Shown here one piece after another: positions 34,280 to 43,786 of a DNA stretch of 64,000 nucleotides. The DNA comes from Campylobacter gracilis (GTDB lineage Bacteria > Campylobacterota > Campylobacteria > Campylobacterales > Campylobacteraceae). The notes below the pieces were generated by a model, which ran no database searches, was not told where the DNA came from, and saw nothing but the letters and a program-made list of their open reading frames with translations. A program made the position numbers and the translations under genes. Where the stretch lies: contig NZ_CP012196.1 in the NCBI RefSeq assembly GCF_001190745.1, forward strand, positions 1,364,001 to 1,428,000, given 5' to 3'. Position 1 is the stretch's first letter, and every line of letters begins with the position of its first letter.

Positions 34280-35401
34280 ATGATAGCTAGTTTTGAAGTT
34301 TGTGGATATGCATCCATATCCCAAAATATTAAGATAGACTTTACTGCAAAACAAAACCAAAGGTTAAAAAATACAAAATATGAAAGCAATTACTTTTCGG
34401 ATACTAGAATCGCCAAAAGCGTGGTATTGTTTGGGAAGAATGCTACAGGTAAAACAAATATACTGAAAGCACTGGAGAGCATATTACGTATTATTGAAAA
34501 AGGGTTAAATATAGAAAAAGAATTGCAGTTTATCAGTTCCGATATAGGATATACTGAATATAGGATAGTTATTACTGATAGTAAAAAAGATAGTTATGCG
34601 TATGAGATTAAGTTTAATAAAGAGCAGATAATAAGCGAAAGTTTAACAAAAAATGAAGTTTTGATTTATCGATTTGCCGAAGACAAGCTAACATTCCCGA
34701 TAGCTACCGAATATGAAAAGATACTATCCGTAGTTCCTCGAGACACCGTCTTAAATAAAATAAAAGATAATGGCATCAAAGAGCTGCGCAGTTTTCAGAG
34801 CATGGTAAATATATACGAATATAGTAAAAATATAAACGCTTTCGAAGTTATGGCTAGTCAGGTTAGAGTGATTTCTTTTAAATTATTTGAAAGAAATTTT
34901 TTTATGAAACATAAAGACACCGTCTTGAATATACTAGAGATTATAGATGATAGTATTACGGATTTTGACTTCATAGACATAAAGGATGATAGATTTTCTT
35001 TGATTTTAAAAAGAGATGAAAAAACTTTTGTATTTGAAAAAGAAAGTTCCGGCGTAAAGAAGATAATAGAGCTTATGATAGGGCTAGTATATGCAATAGA
35101 CGACATTGGCATTACAGAAGAGTCGGTTATGCTAATAGACGAGCTAGATAGCTCTATTAGCACTATATCTCTAATTAGGCTATTAAATGGGGTAATTAAC
35201 TCATCGTCAAATATTAAAGGACAATTTATATTAAGCTCTCACAACCCGCTTATATTTGATACCGATATGCTTGCTCCGGCGCAAATTTATATAGTAGGCA
35301 AAGAAAATACCGCTACAACCTTAAAATCATTAAGCGAATTTGAACTAAGAAACGATAAAAAGAAAGCATATATGGGCTATTTAAGAGGCGATTATGAATA
35401 A
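34280..35401 (+). CDS. AAA15/OLD-type ATPase, AbiL-like first component
   Basis: ABC-type ATPase of the AAA15/AbiLi/RloA group, 373 residues. Starts MIASFEVCGYASISQNIKIDF, the usual first strand, then Walker A GKNATGKT (about 52-59), a signature-like SSGVKKIIELM, Walker B SVMLIDELDSSI and the switch LSSHNP. Such ATPases pair with a RloB-type TOPRIM protein in phage abortive-infection systems (AbiL), and the next gene here is that partner, overlapping by eight bases. Codon use and base composition are AT-rich, unlike rpoD, pointing to horizontal gain. Intact reading frame. Confidence 0.85.
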   Translation: MIASFEVCGYASISQNIKIDFTAKQNQRLKNTKYESNYFSDTRIAKSVVLFGKNATGKTNILKALESILRIIEKGLNIEKELQFISSDIGYTEYRIVITDSKKDSYAYEIKFNKEQIISESLTKNEVLIYRFAEDKLTFPIATEYEKILSVVPRDTVLNKIKDNGIKELRSFQSMVNIYEYSKNINAFEVMASQVRVISFKLFERNFFMKHKDTVLNILEIIDDSITDFDFIDIKDDRFSLILKRDEKTFVFEKESSGVKKIIELMIGLVYAIDDIGITEESVMLIDELDSSISTISLIRLLNGVINSSSNIKGQFILSSHNPLIFDTDMLAPAQIYIVGKENTATTLKSLSEFELRNDKKKAYMGYLRGDYE

Positions 35402-35987
35402 ACAAAAGATAACTATAAAATTCATAGTTGAAGGTCAAACCGAATAATATTACTTAAAACATTTTAAAAATGAGCATTTGAGCGACGAGTTTGTTTTTGA
35501 AATAAAAAATATTAAAAACGGAAACTATAAAAGCTTTATAGATATATTAGAGCAATATAGGGGAACTCCTATACCTGTTTTTGTAGTGGCGGATTTAGAT
35601 AGAGCAGTCAATAATAATGCCGAACTGAAGTATTTAAAAACGCTGTGCACCAAGCTTAGCTATATAAATAAATATAGCAATATATTTTTAACGTATCAAA
35701 ATTTTGAGACATTTTTATCGGCTCATTTTGCAAATAGTGCCGATATATGCAAGGTTTTAGATATTGATAGGTGCAATATAAAAAACAACCAGAATATATA
35801 TGATTCCATAAAAAATAATGGCGGTTGCTATGAAAATGCAATTAGAAATCTAAGCGAAACAAATATTTGCTATTGTAAACGAAATTTTATTTTCCCAAAA
35901 CAACTAGATACTAATAAAATAACTGCAAAACAATCGTCTTTGATAATTTTAAAAAAGTATTGTGAATTTTTGAAAAATAATAGATAA
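35394..35987 (+). pseudogene. RloB/AbiLii-like TOPRIM protein broken by an in-frame TAA
   Basis: Read from ATG 35394 (overlapping the ATPase stop as ATGAATAA) the frame gives MNKQKITIKFIVEGQTE, then TAA at 35445-35447, then YYLKHFKNEHLSDEFVFEIKN... continuing open to 35987. With the stop replaced by a residue the product is 197 residues and fits the RloB family: a TOPRIM-like VEGxTE motif with the catalytic Glu, then VVADLDRA with the DxD. The stop lies between these. Restart at TTG 35478 would give 169 residues without the Glu motif. Likely nonsense-inactivated (CAA to TAA is one change); readthrough or sequencing error are alternatives. Confidence 0.72.
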
Positions 35988-36118
35988 GAATTATTTTAGG
36001 CAATTGTCACTTAGGTATTCTAAAAAAATTAAATAGGTAATGGGGCAAGTTATAAAGATAAAATACTAAAATCGCCACCCTTTCGTAAATCTTAAAAACT
36101 TCATCGGCGTAACTTTGA

Positions 36119-36325
36119 TTAAATTTTACTCGAATTATGTAGTGCATCTGCCACATAACTTCGCATGATTTTCGAGCCAAACTCAGCTGCTAACATATCA
36201 TAATCTTTATCTATCGCCTGCACTTTAATCCCAAGCACTGCAAATATACTCGAAGTTAGAAACTACCACGAAACTCGTACGAATTCAGAAAGCCTAGAGT
36301 TTGGCTTAACGGCAATTAAACTAAG
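36119..36325 (-). pseudogene. Possible degraded gene fragment
   Basis: On the minus strand a frame without start codon reads IAVKPNSRLSEFVRVSW, a TAG at 36263-36265, then FLTSSIFAVLGIKVQAIDKD, YDMLAAEFGSKIMRSYVADA and LHNSSKI before TAA at 36119. It looks like real protein sequence (balanced composition, helix-like) interrupted by a stop, so a gene remnant is likelier than chance. I do not recognise the family. It lies within the AT-rich island after the broken AbiL pair. Confidence 0.35.
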
Positions 36326-36429
36326 CTAAATTATAAATAAAACAACCAAATCGTCTTGCCACATATTCAGCAGGTAAATTGTTCGGCTATTAAATTTGCC
36401 GTAAGTTTGCAAAATCAACTTGTTATACT

Positions 36430-36615
36430 ATGAAATTTAAAGTAAAGCGCACTGACTTGCACCGTATCAACATCTCATTGCGCCCTGATGTGTATAGGAA
36501 GCTAGTACCCCAGGCAGAGCTGCTTTATAACGCATTTATTTCGCTACACCGAGGCGATATTACACCTACAACAAAGCAGTTTTTGACAAGCAGCTTAAAG
36601 CTGCCCGCGTACTAA
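36430..36615 (+). CDS. Small hypothetical ORF in the accessory island
   Basis: 61 codons (MKFKVKRTDLHRINISLRPD...TSSLKLPAY), basic, without signal peptide or membrane segment. A TATACT word lies right before the ATG and no clear ribosome site is seen. A GC-rich inverted repeat, GCCCGCG/CGCGGGC (36602-36634), follows the stop and may be a bidirectional terminator. Could be a gene fragment; low confidence. Confidence 0.3.
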   Translation: MKFKVKRTDLHRINISLRPDVYRKLVPQAELLYNAFISLHRGDITPTTKQFLTSSLKLPAY

Positions 36616-36661
36616 TATAAGCGCGCGGGCAATTCATATTTTAAAGCCTGCGCGGATAAAT

Positions 36662-38110
36662 TTAGCTGCGTCGCAAGCTGCGTTTTCTAAGGTAGCTGTA
36701 AATCCAAGCTCCGAGCAATAAAACCGCCGCAAGGCAATACATATAAAAGGCCGCGCCGTTTTCGTACTCCACGTCCTGCGCGGTAAAGATCTGCTGCGAC
36801 ATTTCTGGGTTTCGCGCCGCCTCGTCCGCGATCTGCGCCATCACCTCATCGTCGTGTACCCCAAGCGTGATCTTTCGCAGCTCGATGAAATTTGTCCGCT
36901 TATCCAGATGCCTGCCGCTGCGACCCGTGACGTAAACGCTATGCGAGTAGAAATTTAGATAATAAAATCCCGCGTCGTCCTTCAAAAGCTTCTCCGAGAT
37001 CTGCCGCACGGCGCCTTTAAACGGATTGTCGCCCGCCCTTTTTAGCGCGCTTAGCCGGCTGGCGTCTGCGCCAAATTTATAATACACGTACCAAAGCGCG
37101 TCTTTGAGCCGGCCCTCGGCGCCGCTACCGCGCGGACGATTTAAAATTTTATCCTTACTTAGATAAAATATGCCGTTTTTGCTCGCAAACAGCATGTATT
37201 CCTGATGCCCGCTCTGAAAATTTAGCGGCGTATAGGGCTCGTTTGCGGCATCAAATCTCTCGCCGTTCATCAGTACCGCGCCCGTAGCGGGATCATAAAG
37301 AAACTCTATGCCGGCGTTTGGCTCCACGAGATACATCTGCTCGCTAGGGGTAAAATTTAGCCTCTCGCCGTCTGCATAGACGCTGCGTCCGTCGCTTAGC
37401 CACCGATCGACTGAGCGAAAGTGCGCGGGCGAATCGGGGCCGTCTTCGTGTATGATTTTTAGCCTTATCTGTTTTAGATTTTTTGCATCCGCACCTGCTA
37501 AAATTTTACCCTCGTAAAATACCCGCTCACCGTCCGTGGCGACGTAAGGGCTCTCGGTCAGAGGCGAGATAGGCGCGCTAGTATCAAGTCTAGCGTATGG
37601 ATAGTTGTACTCCTGCGGCCATTTAGAGAGCCCGAACGCATGTAAAAAAACTTTGTAAATGTAGCTTATCGCGCCGCCCGTGCGCTGCGTAACGTCCGAG
37701 CAGAAGTAGCTCACGCGTCCGTCGCTGTAGTAGCGAGAGCCGATCTTTTGCGTGCGAGCGGGATCCAGCCCCGACATCTTGCGAGCGCCGCAAAACACGC
37801 TACTAGCGTCCATGCCGACGTTTGTGTAGGAGTATCTGCCGGTATCAAGCGCGCGAAAGCTCGCCGCGTCTGCGCCGCCCTCCAGCTCGTAAGGAGCGAG
37901 ATTCCAAGAGCGTAGATAAATTTTGCCGCCGATATTATAGTAATCGCTTCTGCCGATCTTTTGCGCGTCCGCGGGCAGCTCGCGCGAGCTATCATACACT
38001 GATAACTCATAGATAAAAACGAGCGAAATGAAGAGCGGCACGAAAAGTACCGCAAAGAGCAGCTTTAGCGCCTTTTTATCAAATTTGCTTAAATTATTCG
38101 CCTTTTTCAT
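36662..38110 (-). CDS. DKNYY-repeat protein, membrane anchored
   Basis: 482 residues. An N-terminal membrane helix (about 14-32) and a C-terminal one (about 452-472) flank a large extracytoplasmic part made of DKNYY-type repeats, recognised by recurrent motifs such as IGRSDYYNIGGKIYL, IGSRYYSDGRVSYF, VATDGERVFYEG, WLSDGRSVYADGERL and DAGFYYLNFYSHSVYV. DKNYY repeats are beta-structured units of unknown function in many Gram-negative surface or periplasmic proteins. No operon partner. Both membrane helices suggest the domain sits in the periplasm. Confidence 0.7.
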   Translation of the reverse strand: MKKANNLSKFDKKALKLLFAVLFVPLFISLVFIYELSVYDSSRELPADAQKIGRSDYYNIGGKIYLRSWNLAPYELEGGADAASFRALDTGRYSYTNVGMDASSVFCGARKMSGLDPARTQKIGSRYYSDGRVSYFCSDVTQRTGGAISYIYKVFLHAFGLSKWPQEYNYPYARLDTSAPISPLTESPYVATDGERVFYEGKILAGADAKNLKQIRLKIIHEDGPDSPAHFRSVDRWLSDGRSVYADGERLNFTPSEQMYLVEPNAGIEFLYDPATGAVLMNGERFDAANEPYTPLNFQSGHQEYMLFASKNGIFYLSKDKILNRPRGSGAEGRLKDALWYVYYKFGADASRLSALKRAGDNPFKGAVRQISEKLLKDDAGFYYLNFYSHSVYVTGRSGRHLDKRTNFIELRKITLGVHDDEVMAQIADEAARNPEMSQQIFTAQDVEYENGAAFYMYCLAAVLLLGAWIYSYLRKRSLRRS

Positions 38111-38293
38111 AAGGCAATTATATATCTTGCTAGTTTAAAACGTTAGAAATTTAAAAGCGTTTACGGGTGAAATTTTAAAATTTAGGACGCGGTAAATTTG
38201 GCGGCGAAAACTGCGGGTAAATTTGGCGGCAAAGCCTCAGCTCAAATTTACCCGCAACCGCGCGAAACGACTCAAGCTCCGCGCAAATTTAAC

Positions 38294-39535
38294 TTAGTAT
38301 CCGTCAAAATGCTTGGTCTTTGGCAGCACCAAATTTAGCGTGATGCCGATGAGCGCGCCGAGCCCCACGCCGCTAAAGCTCATCGCGCCAAAATCCAGCA
38401 CCATGCCGCCGATCGCGCAGACGAAGATAAGCGCGACGATGATCATATTGCGCGGCTCGGCCAGATCCACGCCGTTTTTGATCAGGGTCTCCATGCCCAC
38501 GCTAGCGATGATACCGAAAAGCAGCAGCATAATGCCGCCGATGACGGGAGCGGGGATCGTGGAGAGCGCGGCGCCGAGCTTGCCCACGAATGCAAGCAGT
38601 ATCGCCGCAAGCGCGGCAAAGGTCATGATGGCTGGATTGTAAGCTTTCGTGATGCTAACTGCGCCCGTGACCTCGGAGTAGGTGGTGTTCGGCGGTCCGC
38701 CGAAGCAACCCGCCAGCGACGTCGCGAGCCCATCGCCTAGCAGCGTGCTTTTAAGCCCTGGATTTTTTAGGAAATTTTCCTTCGTGACGTTGCTGATCGC
38801 AAGCATATCGCCGATGTGCTCGATCGCGGGTGCGATGGTGATAGGCACCATGTAGATCACGGCTTCGAGCTTAAAAACCGGCGCGGTGAAATGCGGCAGC
38901 ACAAACCACGGCGCGTTTAGAATCGGCGTAAAGTCCACAATCCCTACAAACAGCGACGCGCAGTATCCAGCCGCGATACCGCACAGTATCGGCACGAGGC
39001 GCAACATGCCGCGACCAAACATCATCACGACGATAACCGCCGAGAGCGAGATGAGCGCGATCGTAAGCGACTGCCCCTGCGTATATAGTGCCTCTTTGCC
39101 CTTGCCCATGACCATATTTACGGCTGCTGGCGAGAGGATGAGACCTATCGTCATGATAACGGGGCCGACGACCACGGGTGGTAAAATTTTATGCAAAAAC
39201 CCCTCGCCTTTTAGCCTGATGAGCAAGCTTAGAACCACGTAAAAAAGCCCCGCCGCGATCACCCCGCTCATCGTCGCGGCGATACCCCACTCCTTCACAC
39301 CAAAGCTTAGCGGCGCGATAAACGCGAAACTAGACGCGAGAAAGATCGGCGGGACGTTTTTGCGCGTGATTAGCTGAAACAGCAGCGTGCCGATGCCCGC
39401 CGTAAACAGCGCCACGGACGTATCAAGCCCCGTTAATATCGGCACCAGCACGAGTGCGCCGAACGCGACGAATAGAAACTGTACGCCGACGAGAGCGTCG
39501 CGTAGCCTGAGATTGTAGCCTTCGTATTTTTCCAT
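38294..39535 (-). CDS. uraA: Uracil-xanthine permease (UraA-like)
   Basis: Nucleobase:cation symporter 2 family, about 14 membrane helices, importing uracil with protons. From ATG 39535 (MEKYEGYNLRLRDALVGVQFLFVAFGALVLVPILTGL) 413 residues; the 433-residue form from 39595 has an unsupported polar N-terminus. Family motifs: VPPIFLASSFAFIAP, the central GGPPNTTYSEVTGAVSITKAYNP with the substrate-binding Gly-Gly and Asn/Thr residues, and TLIKNGVDLAEPRNMIIVALIF. PAIEHIGDMLAISNVTKENF carries the conserved Glu for uracil. Uracil specificity is by overall resemblance. Confidence 0.9.
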   Translation of the reverse strand: MEKYEGYNLRLRDALVGVQFLFVAFGALVLVPILTGLDTSVALFTAGIGTLLFQLITRKNVPPIFLASSFAFIAPLSFGVKEWGIAATMSGVIAAGLFYVVLSLLIRLKGEGFLHKILPPVVVGPVIMTIGLILSPAAVNMVMGKGKEALYTQGQSLTIALISLSAVIVVMMFGRGMLRLVPILCGIAAGYCASLFVGIVDFTPILNAPWFVLPHFTAPVFKLEAVIYMVPITIAPAIEHIGDMLAISNVTKENFLKNPGLKSTLLGDGLATSLAGCFGGPPNTTYSEVTGAVSITKAYNPAIMTFAALAAILLAFVGKLGAALSTIPAPVIGGIMLLLFGIIASVGMETLIKNGVDLAEPRNMIIVALIFVCAIGGMVLDFGAMSFSGVGLGALIGITLNLVLPKTKHFDGY

Positions 39536-40144
39536 CTTGTTAATTCCCCATTCGCTATGGATTTTCGATAAATTTTTATTACTTGCTGCAGTCACGGACT
39601 AACAATCCGCTCCTTTGCAAGCAATAAAAATTTATTAAAACTACACATCATCTGTCTTGAATATTTTCAAAATTTATGCCTTTCCGCCTCATCTAAAGAA
39701 AAAATACTACGCCTTAATTTTTAAATCTGACACATCAAAAATTTTGACCTACCCGGTCACAGACAAGCAATATGCTCCACTCTCAGCCGTCAACCACCTG
39801 CGACCCACCTTAAATGTTTTAAAATTTTAGCCTCTTTTTAAAATTTTACGACCTCGCTTTAAAATTTCGCACTCAAGCTTAAAACGAAATTTTAAATCAT
39901 AGCCGCTACGCCACATCATATACAAGCGCCCTTTTGCTGCGATTTTGCGTCGTATCAGATGCGCGAAGCCGCAAGGCGAAAATCAAGCCCATAAAATATC
40001 AGGCAAAGCCGCATAAGCAGATCCAAACAAACAACGACCAAAATCCGCAAACCGGCAACTAAATTCCATAAACATAGCGGATAAATCAAAACTATGCAGG
40101 CCGAATTTACCGCTAAAATTTAGCGAGTAAATTCCGTCGCACGG
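39536..40144. other. Gene-free region between uraA and gpsA
   Basis: 609 bases with no credible ORF. AAATTT words recur from 39820 to 39895 at about 17-21-base spacing (TTTTAAAATTTTAG, TTTTAAAATTTTAC, TTTAAAATTTCGC). I see no riboswitch or RNA gene in front of uraA. A GGAGCGGATTG segment at 39602-39615 on the minus strand is the only ribosome-site-like sequence and leads nowhere. Confidence 0.4.
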
Positions 40145-41035
40145 CTATTTTTTGCGCAGCAAGTCCTTTAGACTCGCTTTTACGTCCTTGCCACGCAGAA
40201 TTTGCGCGACCTCGGTAGCGATCGGAGCGTAGATCTTGTGCTTTGTCGCGATATTTACGACCGCTTCGGTCGTAGCCACGCCTTCGGCAACCTCGCCCAA
40301 CTCGCGCAAAATTTCTTCGAGCCCTTTACCGCGCGCAAGCCCTAGTCCTACGCGGTAGTTTCGCGATAGTGCGCTCGAGGCGGTCAAAAACAGATCGCCC
40401 ACGCCGCTTAAGCCCAAAAAGGTCTCGTCTCGTGCGCCGAAAAACTTGCCGAAACGCGCGATCTCTACGATGCCGCGTGCGATCAAGCTCGCTCTAGCGT
40501 TATTGCCAAGCTCAAGCCCATCGCAAACGCCGCTAGCGATGGCGATAACGTTTTTATACGCGCCGCACACTTCTGCGCCGATGATATCGCCACTCGTGTA
40601 GGTCTTGATGTAGGCAGGGAAAGTGCTTGCGAAAAGCTCGGCTAGATTTTCGTTACACGAGCTTACGACGAGCGCGCAAGGCAGCTTCTGCATGACTTCA
40701 GTGGCAAACGACGGACCTGATAGATAAGCAAGATTGCCGCGCGCGACATGAGATTCAAAAATTTCGTTCAAAAACCTGCCGCTAGCCGCGTCGATACCCT
40801 TGGAGGCGACTAGAATTTTTTGATTTTTGTAGGTGAAATTTTGATCCAGCCACTGCGCGGTTTGTTGTGCCGCGAGCGCGAAAACGAGCGCTTCGCACTC
40901 CAGAGCCTCGCTCACGCTTACAAAATGCGGAATTTGCCTTGGCGTGCGAGAAGTGATGACGCATTCGTTTTTCACGCTAAGCGCATCAAAAAGCGCGCTA
41001 CCCCATTTGCCAGCGCCGATAACCGCGATTTTCAT
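40145..41035 (-). CDS. gpsA: Glycerol-3-phosphate dehydrogenase [NAD(P)+]
   Basis: Makes sn-glycerol-3-phosphate from dihydroxyacetone phosphate for phospholipids; cytoplasmic. The Rossmann motif KIAVIGAGKWGSAL follows directly on ATG 41035, giving 296 residues; an upstream start at 41080 would add 15 basic residues before the Rossmann fold and is unlikely. Other motifs: AYLSGPSFATEVMQKLPCALVV, the catalytic-lysine region GAYKNVIAIASGVCDG, and the substrate helix LGLSGVGDLFLTASSALSRNYRVGLGL. A GpsA C-terminal EGVATTEAVVNIATKH follows. Confidence 0.95.
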   Translation of the reverse strand: MKIAVIGAGKWGSALFDALSVKNECVITSRTPRQIPHFVSVSEALECEALVFALAAQQTAQWLDQNFTYKNQKILVASKGIDAASGRFLNEIFESHVARGNLAYLSGPSFATEVMQKLPCALVVSSCNENLAELFASTFPAYIKTYTSGDIIGAEVCGAYKNVIAIASGVCDGLELGNNARASLIARGIVEIARFGKFFGARDETFLGLSGVGDLFLTASSALSRNYRVGLGLARGKGLEEILRELGEVAEGVATTEAVVNIATKHKIYAPIATEVAQILRGKDVKASLKDLLRKK

Positions 41036-41048
41036 TATGTTCCTTTTT

Positions 41049-41286
41049 AAAAATTTATTCGCAAATTTGCGGTTTTTCAAATTTCATTCTCTTGAAATTC
41101 CCGCTCTTTGAAAAATTAGTCCAAAAGCGCCGACATGAGCCTGCACAAATGCTAGCCGAAGCCACGCTTTAAAATTCGCTTTTTGAAATTTCATCTCGTC
41201 AAAATTTCGTCTCATTAAAATTTTACGCTTTTGAAATTTACTCAGCAAAAACTTCGCTTTTTTTAAAATTTACCTCGCTAAAATTT
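41049..41286. repeat. Intergenic array of AAAATT units, period about 15-16 bp
   Basis: The words AAAATT or GAAATT start at 41171, 41185, 41201, 41217, 41233, about 41248, 41265 and 41280, spacings 14, 16, 16, 16, 15, 17, 15. Another run lies at about 41050, 41062, 41078, 41094 and 41112. Between cores are 8-10 variable pyrimidine-rich bases. There is no reading frame. The unit resembles the in-gene repeats that encode Asn-rich tracts. Confidence 0.65.
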
Positions 41287-42026
41287 CATACTTTTAAGGT
41301 TTTGCTCTTCCACCAAAAAACACTTTCACAAAAGGCGCGGCAGTGAACGAATGAGGATTTTGAAACTCCATTATACATTTTAAATTTCACTCGTGCATCG
41401 CCGAAGCAAATCAAATTTTTAAAAATTTTACTCAGACGCCCGATCGCAAATCGCGCTTTTAAACCCACTTAAATCTATCAAGGCGTGCTTTGGGCCTAGA
41501 TGATCTGCGGTCGCTCACCACGTTATCGTTTGGCGCAAGGTTTGGGGCACGCGTATCCGACGCAGCGATTGATTAAATTTAGCCTACACATCGACTCGCC
41601 GCTCAAATTCGACCCTGCGTATTCGACTCTACCCGTCGCACCCCGAGCTTCCGTTCTCGCTCTCTCAAGCAGAGCAATTTTACGCATTTCCTGCGAGCTT
41701 TGCCGCGCTTTGATGGTAGCCGTAAATAAAATTTTTTAACGGGTGCCTTCTTAAACCCCTCCGTCGCAGACCGACACTTGATGTAAACGATCCGCACTAG
41801 AAAAAACGAGCTCAAAAGAACAAAACGTGCGCAAAGCAGAGCAGGTAGCCGCCGAGATCGCGCCGAATGAAATTATAACACGAAAAGCCTTCGCCATTGG
41901 CGCGCGAAAGCTTTAGCTCAAAGCAAAACGCTGCGAGCGGATTTAAAATTTTATCCCAGAGGCTTCATCTATCGCATGCATCGCGCCGCCTTTAATTCGC
42001 TCTTTGCCGCCGCAGAAGCTGCGAAA
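41287..42026. other. Gene-free region between gpsA and gatB
   Basis: 740 bases. Three short open frames (41286-41468 and 41603-41815 on the minus strand, 41500-41739 on the plus) lack ribosome sites and recognisable content. The stretch 41490-41870 is GC-richer and not repeat-like, so it could be decayed coding sequence or a structured RNA, but no tRNA, SRP, RNase P or tmRNA signature was found. Confidence 0.4.
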
Positions 42027-43448
42027 TCAGCCCAGCTTCTGTTTCAGAAGCTCGTTCACCTTTGCAGGGTTAAACGCGCCCTTGCCCTCTTTCATCACTT
42101 GGCCTACGAAGAAGCCAAATAGCTTGTCCTTGCCGCCGCGGTAGTCTGCAACCTTGTCCTCGTTTTGGCTCATCACGCGCGCTATGATCTCCAAAATCGC
42201 GCCGTCATCGCTTACCTGCCTCAAGCCTAGCTTGTCGATGACCGAGCTTACGGCCTCGTCGTGCTCCATTAAATAGTCAAGCACCTCTTTGGCCGCCTTT
42301 TGCGACACTGCGTCGCCTTCGATCGCGCTTAAAAGCTCGCTCATCTTCGCGCTACCTACGGGCGAATCCTCGATCGTAACGCCGTTTTTGAGCCTGCCCG
42401 CAAGCTCGACGGTAAGCCAGCTGACGCAGAGTTTGGGCTCGTGCCCCGCCGCGATCAGATCCTCAAAAAATCGCGCGTTTTCGTAGGTCGAGATTATGAT
42501 CTCGGCGTCCTTTTCTTTAACGCCCAGCTCGCGGACGTAGCGGGCCTTTTTCTGATCGGGTAGCTCGGGGATCTGCTGCGCAGCAGCCAGCATCTCGTCA
42601 TCCACGATCACGGTTAGCAGGTCGGGGTCGGGGAAGTAGCGGTACTCGGCGCTGTCTTCTTTGCTACGCATCGGCTTGGTGATAAGCTTGGCGGTATCAA
42701 AAAGGCGGGTTTCTTGCACGACCTCTTGCTCATATTTGCCGTCCTGCCACGCTTCGATCTGACGCTCAATCTCAAACTCGATCGCCTTTTGGATAAATTT
42801 AAAGGAGTTTAAATTTTTAATCTCCACGCGCGTGTAGAGCTTTTGCTCGCCTTGCGGACGGATGCTGACGTTTACGTCGCAGCGAAACGAGCCTTCTTGC
42901 ATGTTCGCGTCGCTGATATTTAAAAAGCGCAAAATGCTGTGGAGTTTTTTTAGATACGCGACCGCCTCGTCCGCAGAGCGCATATCGGGCTCGCTTACGA
43001 TCTCCAAAAGCGGCGTGCCGGCGCGGTTCAGATCGACTAGGCTGCGCGAGCTTTCGTGGTTATTCTTGCCCGCATCCTCCTCCAGGTGCGCGCGCGTAAT
43101 GCCGATGCGCTTGCTCTGTCCGTCCGCGGCTATGAAAAGCTCACCGTGCTCTACGATCGGGATCGTCCACTGCGAAATTTGATACGCCTTGGGAAGGTCG
43201 GGATAGAAGTAATTTTTGCGGTCGAATACCGACTTGCGATTGATCGTCGCATTAACGGCGGTGCCGAAACTGATAGCTTTTTTAACCGCCTCCTCATTTA
43301 GCACGGGAAGAGCGCCCGGAAGCGCCAGGCAGGTCGGGCAGACGTGCGAATTCGCCTCGTCGCCGAAGCTCGTGGGGCAGGAGCAGAAAATTTTGGTTTT
43401 GGTATTTAGCTGGCAGTGTACCTCTAGGCCGATCACGGTTTCAAACAT
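42027..43448 (-). CDS. gatB: Aspartyl/glutamyl-tRNA amidotransferase subunit B
   Basis: GatB phosphorylates and amidates misacylated Glu-tRNA(Gln) or Asp-tRNA(Asn) in the GatCAB complex, needed in organisms without glutaminyl- or asparaginyl-tRNA synthetase. 473 residues, full length. Signatures: [88 protein letters not shown], and the C-terminal YqeY-like tail domain ending [25 protein letters not shown]. gatA and gatC are not adjacent. Confidence 0.97.
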   Translation of the reverse strand: MFETVIGLEVHCQLNTKTKIFCSCPTSFGDEANSHVCPTCLALPGALPVLNEEAVKKAISFGTAVNATINRKSVFDRKNYFYPDLPKAYQISQWTIPIVEHGELFIAADGQSKRIGITRAHLEEDAGKNNHESSRSLVDLNRAGTPLLEIVSEPDMRSADEAVAYLKKLHSILRFLNISDANMQEGSFRCDVNVSIRPQGEQKLYTRVEIKNLNSFKFIQKAIEFEIERQIEAWQDGKYEQEVVQETRLFDTAKLITKPMRSKEDSAEYRYFPDPDLLTVIVDDEMLAAAQQIPELPDQKKARYVRELGVKEKDAEIIISTYENARFFEDLIAAGHEPKLCVSWLTVELAGRLKNGVTIEDSPVGSAKMSELLSAIEGDAVSQKAAKEVLDYLMEHDEAVSSVIDKLGLRQVSDDGAILEIIARVMSQNEDKVADYRGGKDKLFGFFVGQVMKEGKGAFNPAKVNELLKQKLG

Positions 43449-43561
43449 AAACTTAACCTTTTAGAATAAAAATTTCGCGTAATTTTACAATTTTTTGCTT
43501 TAATACTCGCTTGTAGCGGCGCACGGCGCGGCTAAATTTTAAAATTTAATCGGATAGATTT

Positions 43562-43786
43562 CTATTCGCCGCCATGAAGGAGCTTTTCTTTCAGATCGAA
43601 AACATCGACCATCAAGCAGGTGATGATTACGCATATCACGCCTGGAGCGGTGCAGATGAAGAGGAATTTTAACCCTAAAAAATAAAATGACGGGTAGGCA
43701 AAAAAGACGAATGCGCCGACGAATATCAATCCGAACGACGCACCCACGAGGAAGTATAAGAAATTTCGCTTAAAATTAATGCTCAT
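43562..43786 (-). CDS. Small two- or three-pass membrane protein next to atpB
   Basis: 74 residues with hydrophobic segments at about 10-30 and 34-62 (FLYFLVGASFGLIFVGAFVFF; LFICTAPGVICVIITCLMV). Start overlaps the atpB stop by 11 bases. The same place in C. jejuni is held by the small membrane protein Cj1203c (from memory), so it is a conserved neighbour of ATP synthase subunit a. Function unknown. Confidence 0.7.
   Translation of the reverse strand: MSINFKRNFLYFLVGASFGLIFVGAFVFFAYPSFYFLGLKFLFICTAPGVICVIITCLMVDVFDLKEKLLHGGE

Noticed and set aside
35445-35447. Could the TAA be recoded like the FDH UGA?
   Set aside because: Sec uses UGA, and no SECIS-like hairpin follows this TAA; a nonsense change or error is simpler.
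41286-41815. Three short ORFs between gpsA and gatB
   Set aside because: Overlapping on both strands, no ribosome sites, no protein-like features.
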